Both the position numbers and the translations under genes were made by a program. Under the pieces are notes generated by a model. It saw nothing but the letters and a program-made list of their open reading frames with translations, was not told the DNA's origin and did no database searches. A stretch of 64,000 bases of DNA from Siniperca chuatsi (lineage: Eukaryota; Chordata; Actinopteri; Centrarchiformes; Sinipercidae), in contig NC_058063.1 of assembly GCF_020085105.1 (NCBI RefSeq), positions 6,234,501-6,298,500 on the forward strand. Direction: 5' to 3'. Of the stretch, positions 11,104 to 23,385 are shown in pieces (positions within the stretch are counted from its first letter, which is position 1; the number at the start of each line of letters is the position of its first letter).

Positions 11104-13531
11104 TACAGTTTTTTCTGAATTCTTAAACCCTAACCCTGATTCTTATAGCACAACTTCTAAAACTATTAATACTTATAGCAAAACCACTAACTGAGTTTGC
11201 AAAACTAAAAGCACAAACACTGCTTTGCACTCAGTTTGCAATTTTGTAACACCCACTTAGCAAAACTGTAGGTACATTCCACTGTACAGCACTCTTTTTG
11301 CGGAACTGTAAACACAACTCACTGCTTTACACTCAATTTCCAAATGATTAACACACTCCTAGCAAAACTATACACATGTATGGCTATTATTTACACTATT
11401 TTGCCAACTGTCTGGCACACTGTCACATGTGAAAACTGTTTTAGATAATTAGTTCACTTTGCGATCAGCCTAAGCAATATAAATAAGCCACAGGTAAGCT
11501 GTCCATGTGGAGTACCATGGAGGGAGCAGGAAGAGTGAGAAGAGTGAGAATTAGAGGAGGCCGAGGAAGAGGACTTGGAGGTGAAGAAGTAGGAGGAAGA
11601 GGAGGTGGAGGACGCGGAGGTGAAGAAGTAGGAGGAAGAGGAGGTGGAGGACGCGGAGGTGAAGAAGTAGGAGGAAGAGGAGGAGGAAGAGGACACGAAG
11701 GTGAAGAAGCGAGAGGGAGAGGACGACCAGGACAAGGAGGTGAAGTTAGAGGAAGAGGACAAGGAAGAGCAAGAGGAGGACGAGGAGAGGGAAGAGGAAG
11801 GGTAAGAAGAGTAAGAAATAGAATTACTGATGACATGAGAGCTACAATAGTGGACCATGTAATCAACCATGGAATGACCCTGAGGGAAGCTGGCCAACGG
11901 GTTCAGCCTAACTTGAGCCGCTACACTGTAGCAAGCATCATAAGGACATTTCGAAATGAAAATCGGTTAGTACAGTCACTTTGCACTAAGTTTTGTAGCA
12001 CTGCCATACTCTAATGTGAAACACAACAATACCATACATGTAAAAATACTGAAATTGTTACTTTACAGAATTGCAAGACGTCCAGATGCTGGGGGCAGAG
12101 GAAGAATGTTCACTGCAGAACAAGAGACCCATATAGTCAATATGGTGATTGCAAATAATTCCATGAGGCTACGAGAAATTCAGCAGCGCATAATTGAGGA
12201 TGACACCACCTTCCAAAACATACACAATGTGAGCATTTCTGTATTAAGTTGTGTACTTGCCCGCAACAGAATCCGAATGAAACAAATCTACAGAGTCCAT
12301 TTTGAAAGAAACAGTGAACGTGTAAAACAACAGCGATATGATTATGTGCAGGTAAGCTATAGTATCATTGGTACTGAATCTGGAAGTGCATACTGTAGTA
12401 CTGTGCATGAGCCTGCTGTGCTGCATTTGTTTTGTCTTGTCCAGAGAGTGATGGAACTAGAAGGAGATGCCATGGGTCATGAGCAGCTTTTTGTGGATGA
12501 GGCAGGTTTTAACCTCACTAAAACAAGGAGACGTGGCAGGAACATTATTGGACACCGTGCCATAATCAATGTCCCAGGACAACGTGGTGGTAACATAACT
12601 TTGTGTGCAGCTATTAGTCAAAATGGTGTTGTTCACCATCATGCAACCCTAGGCCCATATAACACTGCACACATTATTACATTCCTGGACACCTTACATG
12701 ACATGCTCACTAATGTTCAGAGACCAGAGCAGACCAGATATGTCATCATATGGGACAATGTTAGTTTCCATAGGGCTGCTTTGGTCCGCAACTGGTTTAC
12801 AGATCACCCGCTCTTCACTGTACTCAACCTCCCCCCATACTCTCCATTCTTGAATCCAATTGAAGAGTTCTTCTCTGCCTGGCGCTGGAAGGTCTATGAC
12901 CGTCATCCCCATCAATGCATAGCCCTTTTACAGGCAATGGAGGAGGCATGTGGGGATATTGACCAGGCATCATGTCAGGCCTGGATACGCCATTCCAGAA
13001 GATATTTTCCCCGGTTCCTTGGACTAGAGGACATTGCATGTGATGTAGACGAAATTTTGTGGCCGGACCCAGAGAGACGAACTGATTTATTTTATTTTTT
13101 TCTCAGTGAAATTACTATTTTGTGTTTTGTCTTGGAAAAAACACTTGTTGTTTTGTTTTGATATGTGGAAATAAACACCAGTACTTGAAGTTTGGATCCC
13201 TGTATGTTTACAGAACTATGACAAAAGTATGACCTCAAACTGACATAGCTTGTGCACAGAGAAAGCAAAAGCCAGATGTGTTTTTTATTCATACCATCAG
13301 TGTGTAGTTGGCGCATTGTGTGCTTATTAATGTGATGGCTTGTGTTAACTGTTTGATACGAAAATACCATTTTTACGAAGGTTTGAAGAGTTAAGCAAGG
13401 TTTATTAGCTTTTGCAAAAGAGCTAAAATGTTTTGCTGATTTGGTGAAGGGTTTTCTTATTTACGTGCAGAGTTTTGCAAAAATAGCCAATAGTAACAAA
13501 AAATGTGCTCAAGCAATTAGAAAAAACTGTA
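11104..13531 (+). mobile_element. IS630/Tc1-mariner-type DNA transposon, apparently whole
   Basis: Both ends read TACAGTTTTTTCT inwards: left from 11104, right ending at 13531 on the opposite strand. This gives a TA target duplication and imperfect inverted repeats, with further subterminal similarity ('gttttgcaaaa' type strings). Inside is one transposase gene on the plus strand with open exons. It is about 2.4 kb, the expected size. The intact reading frame and ends suggest a recent arrival. Confidence 0.85.
11517..13161 (+). CDS. IS630-like DDE transposase, 3 exons, about 482 aa
   Basis: Cut-and-paste transposase. I chose the ATG at 11517 for its accATGG context; an in-frame ATG at 11505 is an alternative. 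A TATAAATA site is at 11478-11485. Exons by my reading: 11517-11965, 12069-12351, 12445-13161, with GT-AG introns of 103 and 93 bases that keep frame. The N-terminus (about 100 residues) is a glycine-arginine-glutamate repeat, RGG-like. A helix-turn-helix region follows (VDHVINHGMTLREAGQRV) and then a second DNA-binding part. The catalytic domain shows the first Asp in FVDEAGFNLT, the second in IIWDNVSFH and Glu in PFLNPIEEFF; 35 residues separate the last two, so DD35E. No stop or frameshift interrupts it. Proteins of this type are common in teleost genomes. Confidence 0.85.
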
Positions 13532-14297
13532 ATATAAATAAGTTAATAATAATAGAAATGACAGTCATAGGACTAATAATGACAATAATAGTAACAGAGC
13601 CAATAACAACTGTACTAGCAGTTGTCTAGCAGGAACACGGGGACAGCAAGTGGCCCACAAATACAGATCCAGACTCTGCAGCTCTGGAGAAAGAAAAACC
13701 TGCTGAAAGTGACAAAGGTAGAAAGGAGAGAAACGAGAAAGCACAAAACTACGGAAGAGAGAAGATGTCGAGTTAGTAACATGAAGTAATGGGATAAAAA
13801 TGCATACAGACAGAGAGGGAGATGAGGAGAGAGGAAAGAGGTGCATCATGGGAAGTCTCCCGGCAGTCTAGGCCTATAGCAGCATAACTAAGGGATGGTT
13901 CAGGACTCACCCAAGCCAGCCTGAACTATAAGCTTTATCAAAGAGGAAAGTCTTAAGCTTACTCTTAAATGTGGAGATGGTGTGGAGATATAGATACCTC
14001 ACTGATACAGACAGTGCTGTTTGTCACCACAGTGGGAAGATAGGCAACAATAGGCAGATGGGGATGAAATGGGCAAATTCTGAACTAAAAATAAATTTTT
14101 TCTTCAGAGATTTACCGTGTCATTACACACACTTACTTTGACATCACAATTAAAATATCTAGTTGCTATATTGATGGACTGTGCGCTTTTCAAAGGCTTT
14201 TCTACAAATGTAGAGACGCTGATCATTTTGTCTTCCTGACAGAAAAAAGTCAGCCAGTATTCATTGCTTCATTTCAGACTTTATTCTCACAGAGCTT

Positions 14298-14485
14298 GGA
14301 GTTAACAGGCCTCATGATTTTCACCACGTGCTCAGACCACACTGTCTCTTCCTGTTAAAATGGGATGTGTACCTCGCTCACTCCTCCACTGCTGCAGACC
14401 TCCATCTAACTCTCACTATAAGAGACTCTGAACAGTCATCAATGTCCTTACTAGCTCCTCCTCCATCAAACACCAAACATACTCT
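14298..14485 (+). promoter_or_regulatory. Conserved 3' module, copy 3
   Basis: RUNX-like ACCACA (14336-14341), ETS-like TTCCTGT (14349-14355), E-box CACGTG upstream, TATAAG (14417-14422). It is almost identical to copy 2. It lies about 115 bases beyond the poly(A) signal of gene D. Confidence 0.5.
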
Positions 14486-14598
14486 TTTGCTCTCAGATGA
14501 AGATCTAAAACAAACAAAACAAGTAAGAAAGAGACTTTGGCTGGAAAGTAGAATTAAAATTGTAGCAGAGATAGCATAATTTGCATGAATACAGAATC

Positions 14599-14604
14599 TT
14601 TATT
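14599..14604 (-). terminator. Poly(A) signal of gene D
   Basis: Minus-strand AATAAA about 110 bases past the stop codon of D. Confidence 0.65.
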
Positions 14605-14712
14605 ACAAAATTAGAATTTTTTGACAGTGATGGTAAGTCCTCCTTTAGTAGCAGTTCAATATGATAACGCATCAGTTCCACTCTGAGCTGCTGTTCCAGA
14701 TGTTTCCTGAGT

Positions 14713-16138
14713 CTATCTGGTGGCAGCATACACAACATTTGACTCCAGCTGCTTCTCTGATGCAGGCCTTCTGCTGCTTTTTGCTTTTGGGTGGAAACTC
14801 AGCGCTGCATAGTTCAGGGCATCAGAGACCAGGTTCTGCAAATAAAACTATATATAGTCACTCATCTCACATGGCTGAGTTTGTGAGAAAACATAAAATC
14901 ATTAAATGACAAATGACTTGAACCAGACAACGTATAAAAATAGACTTTGATCAATCTTGATCTCAGGTTACCTCACTGTGTGGTGGATTCTGTCCCTCTT
15001 TATGAGCTAAATGACAGAAACAGTATCTGGTCAGTTAATTGTTCAAAAAATATTGCTGCTAATGCTTTTTGGCAAACAGGAAGTTCTGCATTTGCAAACG
15101 TTTGTATTTGTAACTTTAATACAACCATGTAAGTACCTGTATGAAGCTTCCTGATTTTGACAAGCAGACAGATGATGACTATAATGAAGAAAATAATCAG
15201 AGCACCCAGGATCACACTCGTCAGATTTGTTATTCCATCAAACGTTTCTACGAGAAAGATCATTAAGTTAGACTCCGTTTTCCCTTTAGAGACTTGAGAC
15301 CTGGGTAAAATTTAAATGGACCAAAGTGAATTTTGCACAATGAATGAAATCTTTAGGAGAATCTTGCTTTCACACTTGCTGTCGACGTAATCATGTGGCT
15401 CATCGCTGCCTTTTAAAGAAATTTTGATAGCTTTGTTATTCCAAATGAAATTCAACTTTTGTAAAGTATTCTACCTCCTGTGGGTTGAGATCAGTCCTTA
15501 TTTCAACAGTGACTGAAAAGGGCACATATGTGTTTCTTTCCAATCAAAATACAGTCAAGACTTTAAACAATCTTACCTTGAACCTTTAGATATGTCGCAC
15601 TGACAATGACTGAGTTTCCAGCTGAGTAAAATCCACAGAAATACAGTCCAGAGTCAGTTAAATCCACTTGTTTGATCTTGAGAAAGAGGGTAGTGGTGTT
15701 GGATGTCATATTAAATTTGCCATTTTGATATCCATCACAGAATGAAGCATTGGCATCAGAGGTGGACATAGAGGAGATGCAGCTGGCGTTGGGTCTGTTG
15801 GCCAGTCTGAACCAGAGGATGTGAGAGGTAAACTTGGTAAAGTTGGAACACATCAGTGTGACTTCTTCACCAGACTGGACCTCCACAGTGTGAAACTCAG
15901 AAACTGAGACGGAGATCCAACCTGAAACAAACAACGTGAAATATATTCCCTGAACTTGTAATTCAACAGGAACCAAACAATGCATGTAAATGATGTTATC
16001 AATGAATAGTCTGCAAATTTCAGCTCTGGCAGATTACTGTTCTAGAGGAAAGCTAGCGATTATTGTATTGAGCAGAAATTGGTAGGTGTACTTACTGAAG
16101 GTACAGAGTAAAGCTGTTATCAAGGTAAAGTCCATCAT
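14713..16138 (-). CDS. Gene D: single V-set ITIM receptor, 232 aa, 6 exons
   Basis: Closest relative of gene A. Exons: 16096-16138, 15577-15921, 15368-15409, 15137-15247, 14972-15006, 14713-14835. All junctions keep frame. The signal peptide is MMDFTLITALLCTF. The V domain keeps Cys39, Cys62, Cys76 and Cys110, and ends in ATYLKVQG. The stalk exon has a GC donor (GCAAGA), a better match to a GC-AG intron than in A or C. The TM segment lacks charge. The tail has ITIM LNYAAL and ends YAATR at TAG. Differences from A are scattered substitutions, including one stalk Asp to Tyr. Role inferred: inhibitory leukocyte surface receptor. Ligand unknown. Confidence 0.85.
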
Positions 16139-16299
16139 TGTGCATACAGTATGACTGCACCACTGCAATGTTTGTAACTGAACTGTGCTCCAGTAAGAGT
16201 GGTCTCAACGTAAAGAGGCGGAGTGTTCTTTTGTTCATCCAGCTGCTCAGACTGACAAAACAAAAGCTTTCAGGAAAATAGTTGCAAGTTAATAGCTCC

Positions 16300-18005
16300 A
16301 AGGAGAAAGGACATTATTATCTTTGATAACACTTTAGATCATCTAGATACTGTTTTAGCAGTTGTTTAGAAGTCTACAAAATATGCATCAGTCTGTATAA
16401 GTCTATACAGTATAAGACAGTGTAGTCTTTGATGTTCTTTGCTTTCATCAACTGTTCTTTTGCTATATCAGGATACCTCATACAGTAGTGTGTTATTACA
16501 CACATATCCAGCAGACATTTTAACTGAACGCTTATGCATTCATTGGAGTAGCTGTTGACACATCACTCCATAGAGGTTTAACCCGACTGTCTGTATTATG
16601 TTGAGCCGTAGATATGTAAGTGATAAAACACAAACAGTGTCCTGATATTTTACTAACAATATGGTTGAGGTTGTCTGCTGATCATGATATTTTCCACATC
16701 AGGACCCTTCAGAGTGTCTTATCATGTGTAAATATATATATATATATATATATACATATCATGTCCAGTTACCACAGGCAAAATCAGAAAAATCAGCTGT
16801 GGTTATATTGTCATACAATTTGTGGTTGTTTTTGCAGTCTACTTAACCCCTGGTTAGCCAAGTTTCATGAGTGAGAGAAGCATAACTGGTAATGTAGCAT
16901 GACACAGACTATTGTGACCTACAGTTTTATATACCTCGATCAAGAGTTGTGACGAAACCAGAAGGAACTATGGTTTTTACGAGTCCTATTATAAAACTTT
17001 AAGACATAAATTTGTTTTTTGTGTTCATGTTATGTTTTGCAATTCAACACACAGTTATTTGTTCATCCATGGGATTTGATCTCATGCTTCAGCAAATCTC
17101 TAAATATACATCAAAGCCAGTAAATTTCAAATTAAAATCTTATTCTCATGTAATGAGGAAAAATATTTATATCTTTTGTTAACCTGAACCTTAAAAATAT
17201 GACATTGTGCTGGACTGAAGTAACGTCAGTCGTAGTATTGTAAAACATTTTTGAATATATTTTAATTGTAATTCCCACAGTTTTCCTAAGAATGCCTTTA
17301 AAAATCTGCATTTCGTTTGGTATTTTATAAACTGCTACAAATGATCTAAATAAGGATAAATTAAATTAACTTGTGCAGTGATGCTAATTCAATTCAATTC
17401 CATTTTAATTATATGGCGCCAATTCATAACTAATGTTATTGCAAACCCGCTACAGTAGCTCAAAAAAGTGCACATTGGCATTATGTTTGCTTGACCATAA
17501 TATACACACAATAGAAGTTGATTAAATGATTGTGTCAATAATATCAATTTAAACCTTACTTGGCCAATGATAGTTATTGGATCAATGTTTGCAAGGCTTA
17601 GTAGGTTCAAATGCATCTCACAGTGGCGATGGATGGGAACTTCACCTGCTGTGGTTTTGCTGTGATCTGTAATGTCTTAAAAATGTGCAGCTTTTAGCAG
17701 AGCAAATGCTTTGATATGAGACTGTGCAAGTGTCACCTTGCAGCGGGCATCTTTTCACAAGAAAGCAGTGATGTGAGTTTGTGTGATTATTCAGTCTGTA
17801 AGTGTGACCCGTGATGAGGTGAGCTCTGACACAGTTAGAGATTGAGTTTCCACTAACAAGATGCTCAACAATCACATTTCTACAAATACAAATACAAAAA
17901 TATCTTCACTTTATAAAGTTTATTATTCTTGAACATGAAGGCCTGTGTTGTGTGTGGTCATGATGCAGAGAGCTTCTCCTGGTTGAGACCTTATTAATGA
18001 TACAG
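16300..18005. other. Intergenic spacer between D and E
   Basis: Third copy of the A-D unit spacer. It contains an AT dinucleotide run at about 16733-16754. The distal 3' repeat occupies about 17640-18005. No gene seen. Confidence 0.6.
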
Positions 18006-18009
18006 ATAT

Positions 18010-18269
18010 TCAATTCAATTCAACTTTATTCATATAGCACCAATTCATAACAGAAGTTATCTTATTGCACATTTCCTATAGAGCAGGTCTAGACTGTACT
18101 CGTTATAAAATTATTTATAGAGACCCAACAATTCCCACCATGAGCAAGCACTTGGCGACAGTGGCAAGGAAAAACGTCCTTTTAACAGGCAGAAACCTTG
18201 GATAGAACCAGACTCAAAGGTGGGCGGCCATCTGCCTCTGCCTTGTTAGGTTTCGAGAAAGAGAGAGGT

Positions 18270-18308
<39 letters not shown>

Positions 18309-18690
18309 GAAAGAGAGAGAGAGAGAGGTTTAGAGAGAGAGTTAGACAGAGGTTTAGAGAGAGAGAGAGGTTTTGAGTGTGAGAGAAAAGAGGGTGGGGA
18401 AAGGGAGGGGGGCACAATGCAAATACCACCTAGAAATTTTAAAATAATATAATGGTAGTGGTAATATTTATATTTATAAGTTAATAATAATAGGAATGAC
18501 AGTCATAGGAATAATAATGACAATAATAGTAACAGAGCCAATAACAACAACTGTAGTAGCAGTTGTCTAGCAGGAACACGGGGACTGCAAGTGGCCCCCA
18601 ATATAGATCCAGACTCTGCAGCTCTGGAGGTAGAAATACCTGCTGAAAGTGACAAAGGTAGAGAGGAGAAATTAAAGTACAAACCATGTA
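18010..18690 (-). mobile_element. L2-like LINE 3' end, shorter copy
   Basis: Same LINE 3' region as at 5.0 kb, with a GA/GT-rich stretch at about 18255-18390. It breaks off near 18690, where unrelated DNA begins, so the end coding for the LINE protein is missing. Confidence 0.7.
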
Positions 18691-18959
18691 AAAACAAAGG
18701 TAGTTCTGGATTTATTCTTCACTTATCAACTGCAGTGCTGCTCAGTTATAGCACTGACTGAGAATGAGCACACTAGACTGTCTGCGGTAATTTTTTCCCA
18801 CTCGTTAAAAAGATCTGCCTAACCCTACCATCCAGTAAGTTTGTATTTCTAACAGTCCTGCTGTAAGACATTTTTGGAGCCCCCTGAATGACTGAAATGT
18901 ATGGGATTTGTGAAATGGCCTTTCAGACATTTGATACAGTATGTGGTGCAACGGTCCTG

Positions 18960-20592
18960 GATCAGGGCTACATTTTAAGTTGGCCTCTGAGTCTTTCTAG
19001 TTGCAGAATTAACAAGGCTGAGTTTCCACTGCTTTCTTGTTGTTTGATGGAAAATCAATGCTGCATCTTTCAGAGTCCAGATTCTGCAAATTAGAGTGAG
19101 GTAATTATATTAAATATATGAGCTTACCATATTTACATATAACAATTGACTAATCATGAGCTGAAGTGATTTAACTAGCTTGTACACTATAGAACATATA
19201 AAAGTAAATCTTAAAAATGGATTGACATGTTATCATTGTGGATTTTCTTCTTCATTAGCAGTTAAGTGACAGTCTGATCTGGTACTTATTCATAAAAGCT
19301 GCCATTAATACTTTTTTTTTCTCAATTATTTTTTCGGGCATTTTTGCCTTCATTTGATAGAGACAGCTGCAGTAAAGGGCAGGAGGTTGGAATCGAACCC
19401 ATGCTGCTGCAGTAAAGACTCAGCTTTGAGCTGCCGGGGCGCCCCTGTTAATACATTTTGATTACTAAGCAGGAAGTTTTTGATTTAACCGTGATACTGA
19501 CAACAGGATATTGACAAGATGATGTGCAAAAGCAACATAAATAAAATAGAGGGCAGCACTCAAACAGTACCTGTCTGAAGTTGCCTCATTTTGACAATGA
19601 TGACCTTAGTGAGAACAACAGTCACACCGCTCAGAATCACACTCATCAGGTTTATTATTTCACCAGGCTCCTCTACAAGAAAGATGATTAGATTAGACTC
19701 TCTGCTTTTCTTTTGAACAATAAACAAATGGCTTATTTTGTGCATATTTTTGAGGAAACTATTTATTATCCTTTACTGGCTTGAGATCTGGCTAATAATA
19801 AGGTGGATAAATGACCATCAATTGACAAATTCTAATCTGTATAATAAATCTTAATGAGACGCAGAGAGAACGTTTTAGCCTCCTTCCAAGTCGTCATGAG
19901 GTTCACCACTGCCTTTACAGATGATGATGAAAAAATCATATTTTGACAATATTCCATCATATTTTAATCATGTTGAAATAACACATATGTTATCCTTTGT
20001 GTTAGCAGCTAAATGACACTTGACAACATTCTCACCTTGAACTTTTAAATAAGTTGCTCTGACAATTACTGGGTATCTGTTTATGTAAAATCCACAAAAA
20101 TACAACCCAGAGTCCGAAAAATCCACATGATTGATTTTTATGGAGACAGTGGAGATGTTGGATGTCATTTCAAATTTGCCATTTTTAACTCCATTGCAGA
20201 ATGAAGCGGACTCATTAGAATTGTACATGGAGGAAATACATCAGGACTGATTTCTGTTGGCCAGTGTGAACCAGATTATCTGAGTGGGAGAACTGGAAAA
20301 GTTGGAGCACAGCAGTGTGACTTGCTGACCAGACTGGACCTCCACAGTCTGAGACTCAGAAACTGAGACAGAGATCCAGCCTGAAATAAACAGCAGAGAG
20401 ATTTAGTTCTCAGCTGATAATGCAACAAACAGATAACAATGCCCCTAAACAACTGTAGCAGCAACTAGATTCAGTTTTGCTTGTGGTTATGAAACTAAAC
20501 ACAAGTTAGCCATGAAGCACATTTTACAAATAAGTCAATGCTAGTACTTGGCTGCAGAGAAGTAAAGCTGTTATTATAGTAAAGCTCATCAT
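18960..20592 (-). pseudogene. Copy E: receptor pseudogene
   Basis: All receptor parts can be seen but several are broken. The signal exon (start about 20592, MMSFTIITALLLC) has lost the GTAAGT donor by a small deletion. The V exon (20036-20380) has the right length and most V-set residues, but an in-frame TGA (20241-20243) sits just before the extra Cys. The stalk exon (about 19885-19915) is degenerate. The TM exon (19571-19672) is three codons short. The tail exon (about 18980-19090) lacks eight bases after its first Asp-Ser codons and so is out of frame. The V subtype belongs to array half 1 (ATYLKVQG end); the tail is nearest the [12 protein letters not shown] class. Confidence 0.8.
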
Positions 20593-20599
20593 TGTGTGT

Positions 20600-21810
20600 A
20601 TGATCGTCGTACTGCAATGGAGTTTAAAATCACTCAAGGAGGTTTAAAGAGGAAGTGAGGTTTTTCTGTGTTTATCTTGTCAGTCACTGACCACACAATA
20701 AGCTACTATTCCACTCACACATAGTGTTCTATTTATGTGGCAGCACAAGCAGCGATATGCCAGGTTGGCTGAACCTGAGATCTACTTTGCCTGCCTGTTT
20801 GGTATTTTAGTACTCACTGCAGCTCACATGGTGCAAACATATAAGAATAGACATGAACAGATAAGGGTTGCATTCACATGATCCAGTGCAAGTCGAGGTG
20901 TATAGTAAGTATCTTGGTTGAAAATTGGGCCTAAGACTGAGAATAGACAACTGAGAACCAAGTCTTTTTCTGGGGCAACGCCACTCGTTATGTTGTGGAC
21001 CAACTGTTTTGAATGGACCTCAGTTTATAATTAAATCACTAGCTGGATCACTAGAAAGCATCTAGAGCCATCTGCCTGGGCAGCCACGTGTGGCATGATA
21101 ACGGTTTCACGTGGAAAATACAAAACACAGTATTTCAAATCTGATCACAAGTAGTTATTAGACTGCTACTGAATACCACATCACTACAAACCAGTTACAC
21201 GCTGCTGTCTGCTCCTGTAACCAACTCAGTAAATAATAATAATTCAGTTTACAGAGGAAGACACTGTCATCTGGCTGTACAAGTACGAAGCTGCACAAGG
21301 CCTGTTTTCTGCAAGCAGGGTGTTGATGTATAAAGGTGAAAGGCTGTGAGTGTGAGGAAACTGGTTAGTGTGGTCTGTAAAGAAGGTAATGGTTTGAGAA
21401 GAGATAGATTTACAGCTGACGGGATTCTAACAAATTGCATTTCTACATATACAATTTTTTTTTTTGTATATTTTCACATTTTAAGAGAAATTAGTAAAGC
21501 TTTTGTGTAAAAACTTTTGTGTGAAAGTAGTAGAGCTTTTGTTGCCTGTGGTTTCATTGCAGAGAGCTGAAGGCGAGTCCTCCTGTGGCTTTTGGTTTGA
21601 CTGACTTTCACCACAGTGGAAAATGATGGGGGGGGGGCATTTTCTACATTAGTGAATGTTTCTAAACTAGTGATGTGTACGTCACTTTCTCCTCCCTCCC
21701 TGTAGACTCTCCCTAATGTAGAGGCCCATCACTTCGTCAACGTTACAGAGGCAATTAAGCCAGTGTTCTCCGCTTCATATCAGGTTTTATTTATAAAGGA
21801 TTTGACTTTA
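20600..21810. other. Intergenic, no gene seen
   Basis: Unique-looking DNA. A remnant of the distal 3' repeat lies near 21540-21600 and a G run at about 21625-21635. Confidence 0.5.
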
Positions 21811-21811
21811 T

Positions 21812-22000
21812 TCTCACAGAGCTTTGATCTAACAGGCCTCGATCTTCAGCTCAGTTGTGCTCACACCACACTGTGCTTTCTCTTCCCGCCAAACAAGTGA
21901 TGTGTACGTCGCTCACTCCTCCCTGCTTTCACACTCTCCCTATAAGGACATTTGACAGTCATCAGTGTCCTTTGCTGGCTCCTCCTCCATCAAACCACAA
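21812..22000 (+). promoter_or_regulatory. Conserved 3' module, copy 4 (diverged)
   Basis: Keeps an ACCACA core and a plus-strand 'ccctataagg' TATA-like site near 21950, but the ETS site reads TTCCCG. No tail exon lies directly upstream (minus sense) of it, so it marks the 3' flank of a lost copy. Confidence 0.4.
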
Positions 22001-23080
22001 ACGGGTTTTAGTTTTTCTTATCTTTAGATTACGATCAACGACAAACAATATAAATAAGACGGAGACTGAGAGCAGGAGAGAAAGAACCATGTGAGAATCA
22101 AAACTAGCACTACCACAAGCAATAAAATAATATATTTACCTTAATGTTGAATCTTTTTCACAAAATTAGATTTTAGACAGATTGGTCTTAATTCCTCCCA
22201 TCTGATACTCTACACTTACTATACTGGATATTTGCTGGAGCAAGAATGAACTGCTGTTTATGTGTGCACCTGTTGAGAAATAAAAGGAGGACTCGCCTCT
22301 TCTGCAAACAGGCATTTGTATTTCTCTCGTCTTAGACTGAAAGTAATGGTATCAATTGTAGAGATCCTTTGAGGTAAAGTCTAATGCAGGCTACATGACC
22401 TTTGCCACAATTTGCCTGTTCCAATTTTTTAGATCTGAGACAAAAACTCTCATGTTGGCATGGAATTCAGTGGTGACTCCATAACAACATAAACAATGTT
22501 CAACATGGCTTCGAAGAAGGTGAAAATGGGCCCTAGTGTCGTCTGGAGACAAGAGATGGAGGATACAGGGATGTTTGTTTTTTGTCTTAACTCTCTCCTT
22601 TTACATGCTGTTTGTGTTTTTGATCATATTGTTATACATTAAGCCAGGAGAGAGAAAACAGTTGCTGGTATGTTCAGGATACCAGTTACTTTTTTCAGCC
22701 GTCATGCTTGTGCTATAGTGAAATGAATTCACTGACCATCATTAGAAACTTGATAGATGAGAGTGTGACCTGAAACTATGGCTGAGTATGTTAATGCAGA
22801 TGTGTATTCTGGAATAGAACTTTCTTGAAGTTTGAAGGCAGATGTTGATGTAGCTTGTGAAGGTAAAGTAGTTAAATAAGTTTGTGTAAAGTTGAGATTG
22901 ACTGATATCTTTTTCAAAGTAACATCACTCTTGGTTTTTGAAAACAGCAAGTCATTTGATATTTGTGGTCAAGTCTGAAATCTTATTGGTGGAGACTTTA
23001 TTTTTCACTCATACAGACAATGTCACCACAGGGTGCTGGTTTACTCCATCGTTTCTTTTTTTTACTTTGCTACAAAGCTT
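22001..23080. other. Intergenic, no gene seen
   Basis: A small plus-strand open frame at 22536-22718 encodes a hydrophobic peptide, but there is no other support for it. No repeats recognised. Confidence 0.4.
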
Positions 23081-23082
23081 TG

Positions 23083-23270
23083 TCTTTAAAGGCCTCGTGA
23101 CTTTCATGTCAGTTGTGCTCAGACCGCACTGTGCTACCTCTTCCTGTGAAGTGATGTGTATCTCACTCACTCCTCCCTCCCCCTGACTGTCAAACTTACT
23201 CACAGGACGAGTCAAATGGTCTGCCATCAGTGTCCTTTGTGGCTCCTCCTCATGAAACATCAAATATGTC
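23083..23270 (+). promoter_or_regulatory. Conserved 3' module, copy 5
   Basis: ETS-like TTCCTGT retained; the RUNX-like core reads ACCGCA; the TATA-like site is lost. It lies about 55 bases from the poly(A) signal of relic F. Confidence 0.4.
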
Positions 23271-23324
23271 CTTGTTCCTCTTAGTCAAACAAAGAAAATG
23301 CAAACTGACCATGAATATAGGAAC

Positions 23325-23330
23325 TTTATT
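23325..23330 (-). terminator. Poly(A) signal of relic F
   Basis: Minus-strand AATAAA about 55 bases past the F tail stop. Confidence 0.5.
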
Positions 23331-23385
23331 AAAATGTCCTTCTGCTGAGTTGCAGCAGTTTAATATGATAAATCATCAGTCACAC

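Larger units (their letters stand above)
10935..13985 (-). mobile_element. L2-like LINE 3' end, split by the IS630-like transposon
   Basis: Same truncated LINE as at 5009-5972: left part 10935-11103, right part 13532-13985. The transposon lies between. Compared with the copies at 5.0 and 18.0 kb, about 270 or more bases around the GA repeat are missing at the junction, so the insertion site is not a simple clean insertion. Confidence 0.75.

Noticed and set aside
11454-11897. Serine/proline-rich minus-strand frames opposite the transposase
   Set aside because: They are the antisense of the glycine-arginine repeat of the transposase N-terminus; the plus-strand frame continues into conserved domains.
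22536-22718. 60-codon hydrophobic plus-strand frame
   Set aside because: Single short frame without splice, homology or conservation support.
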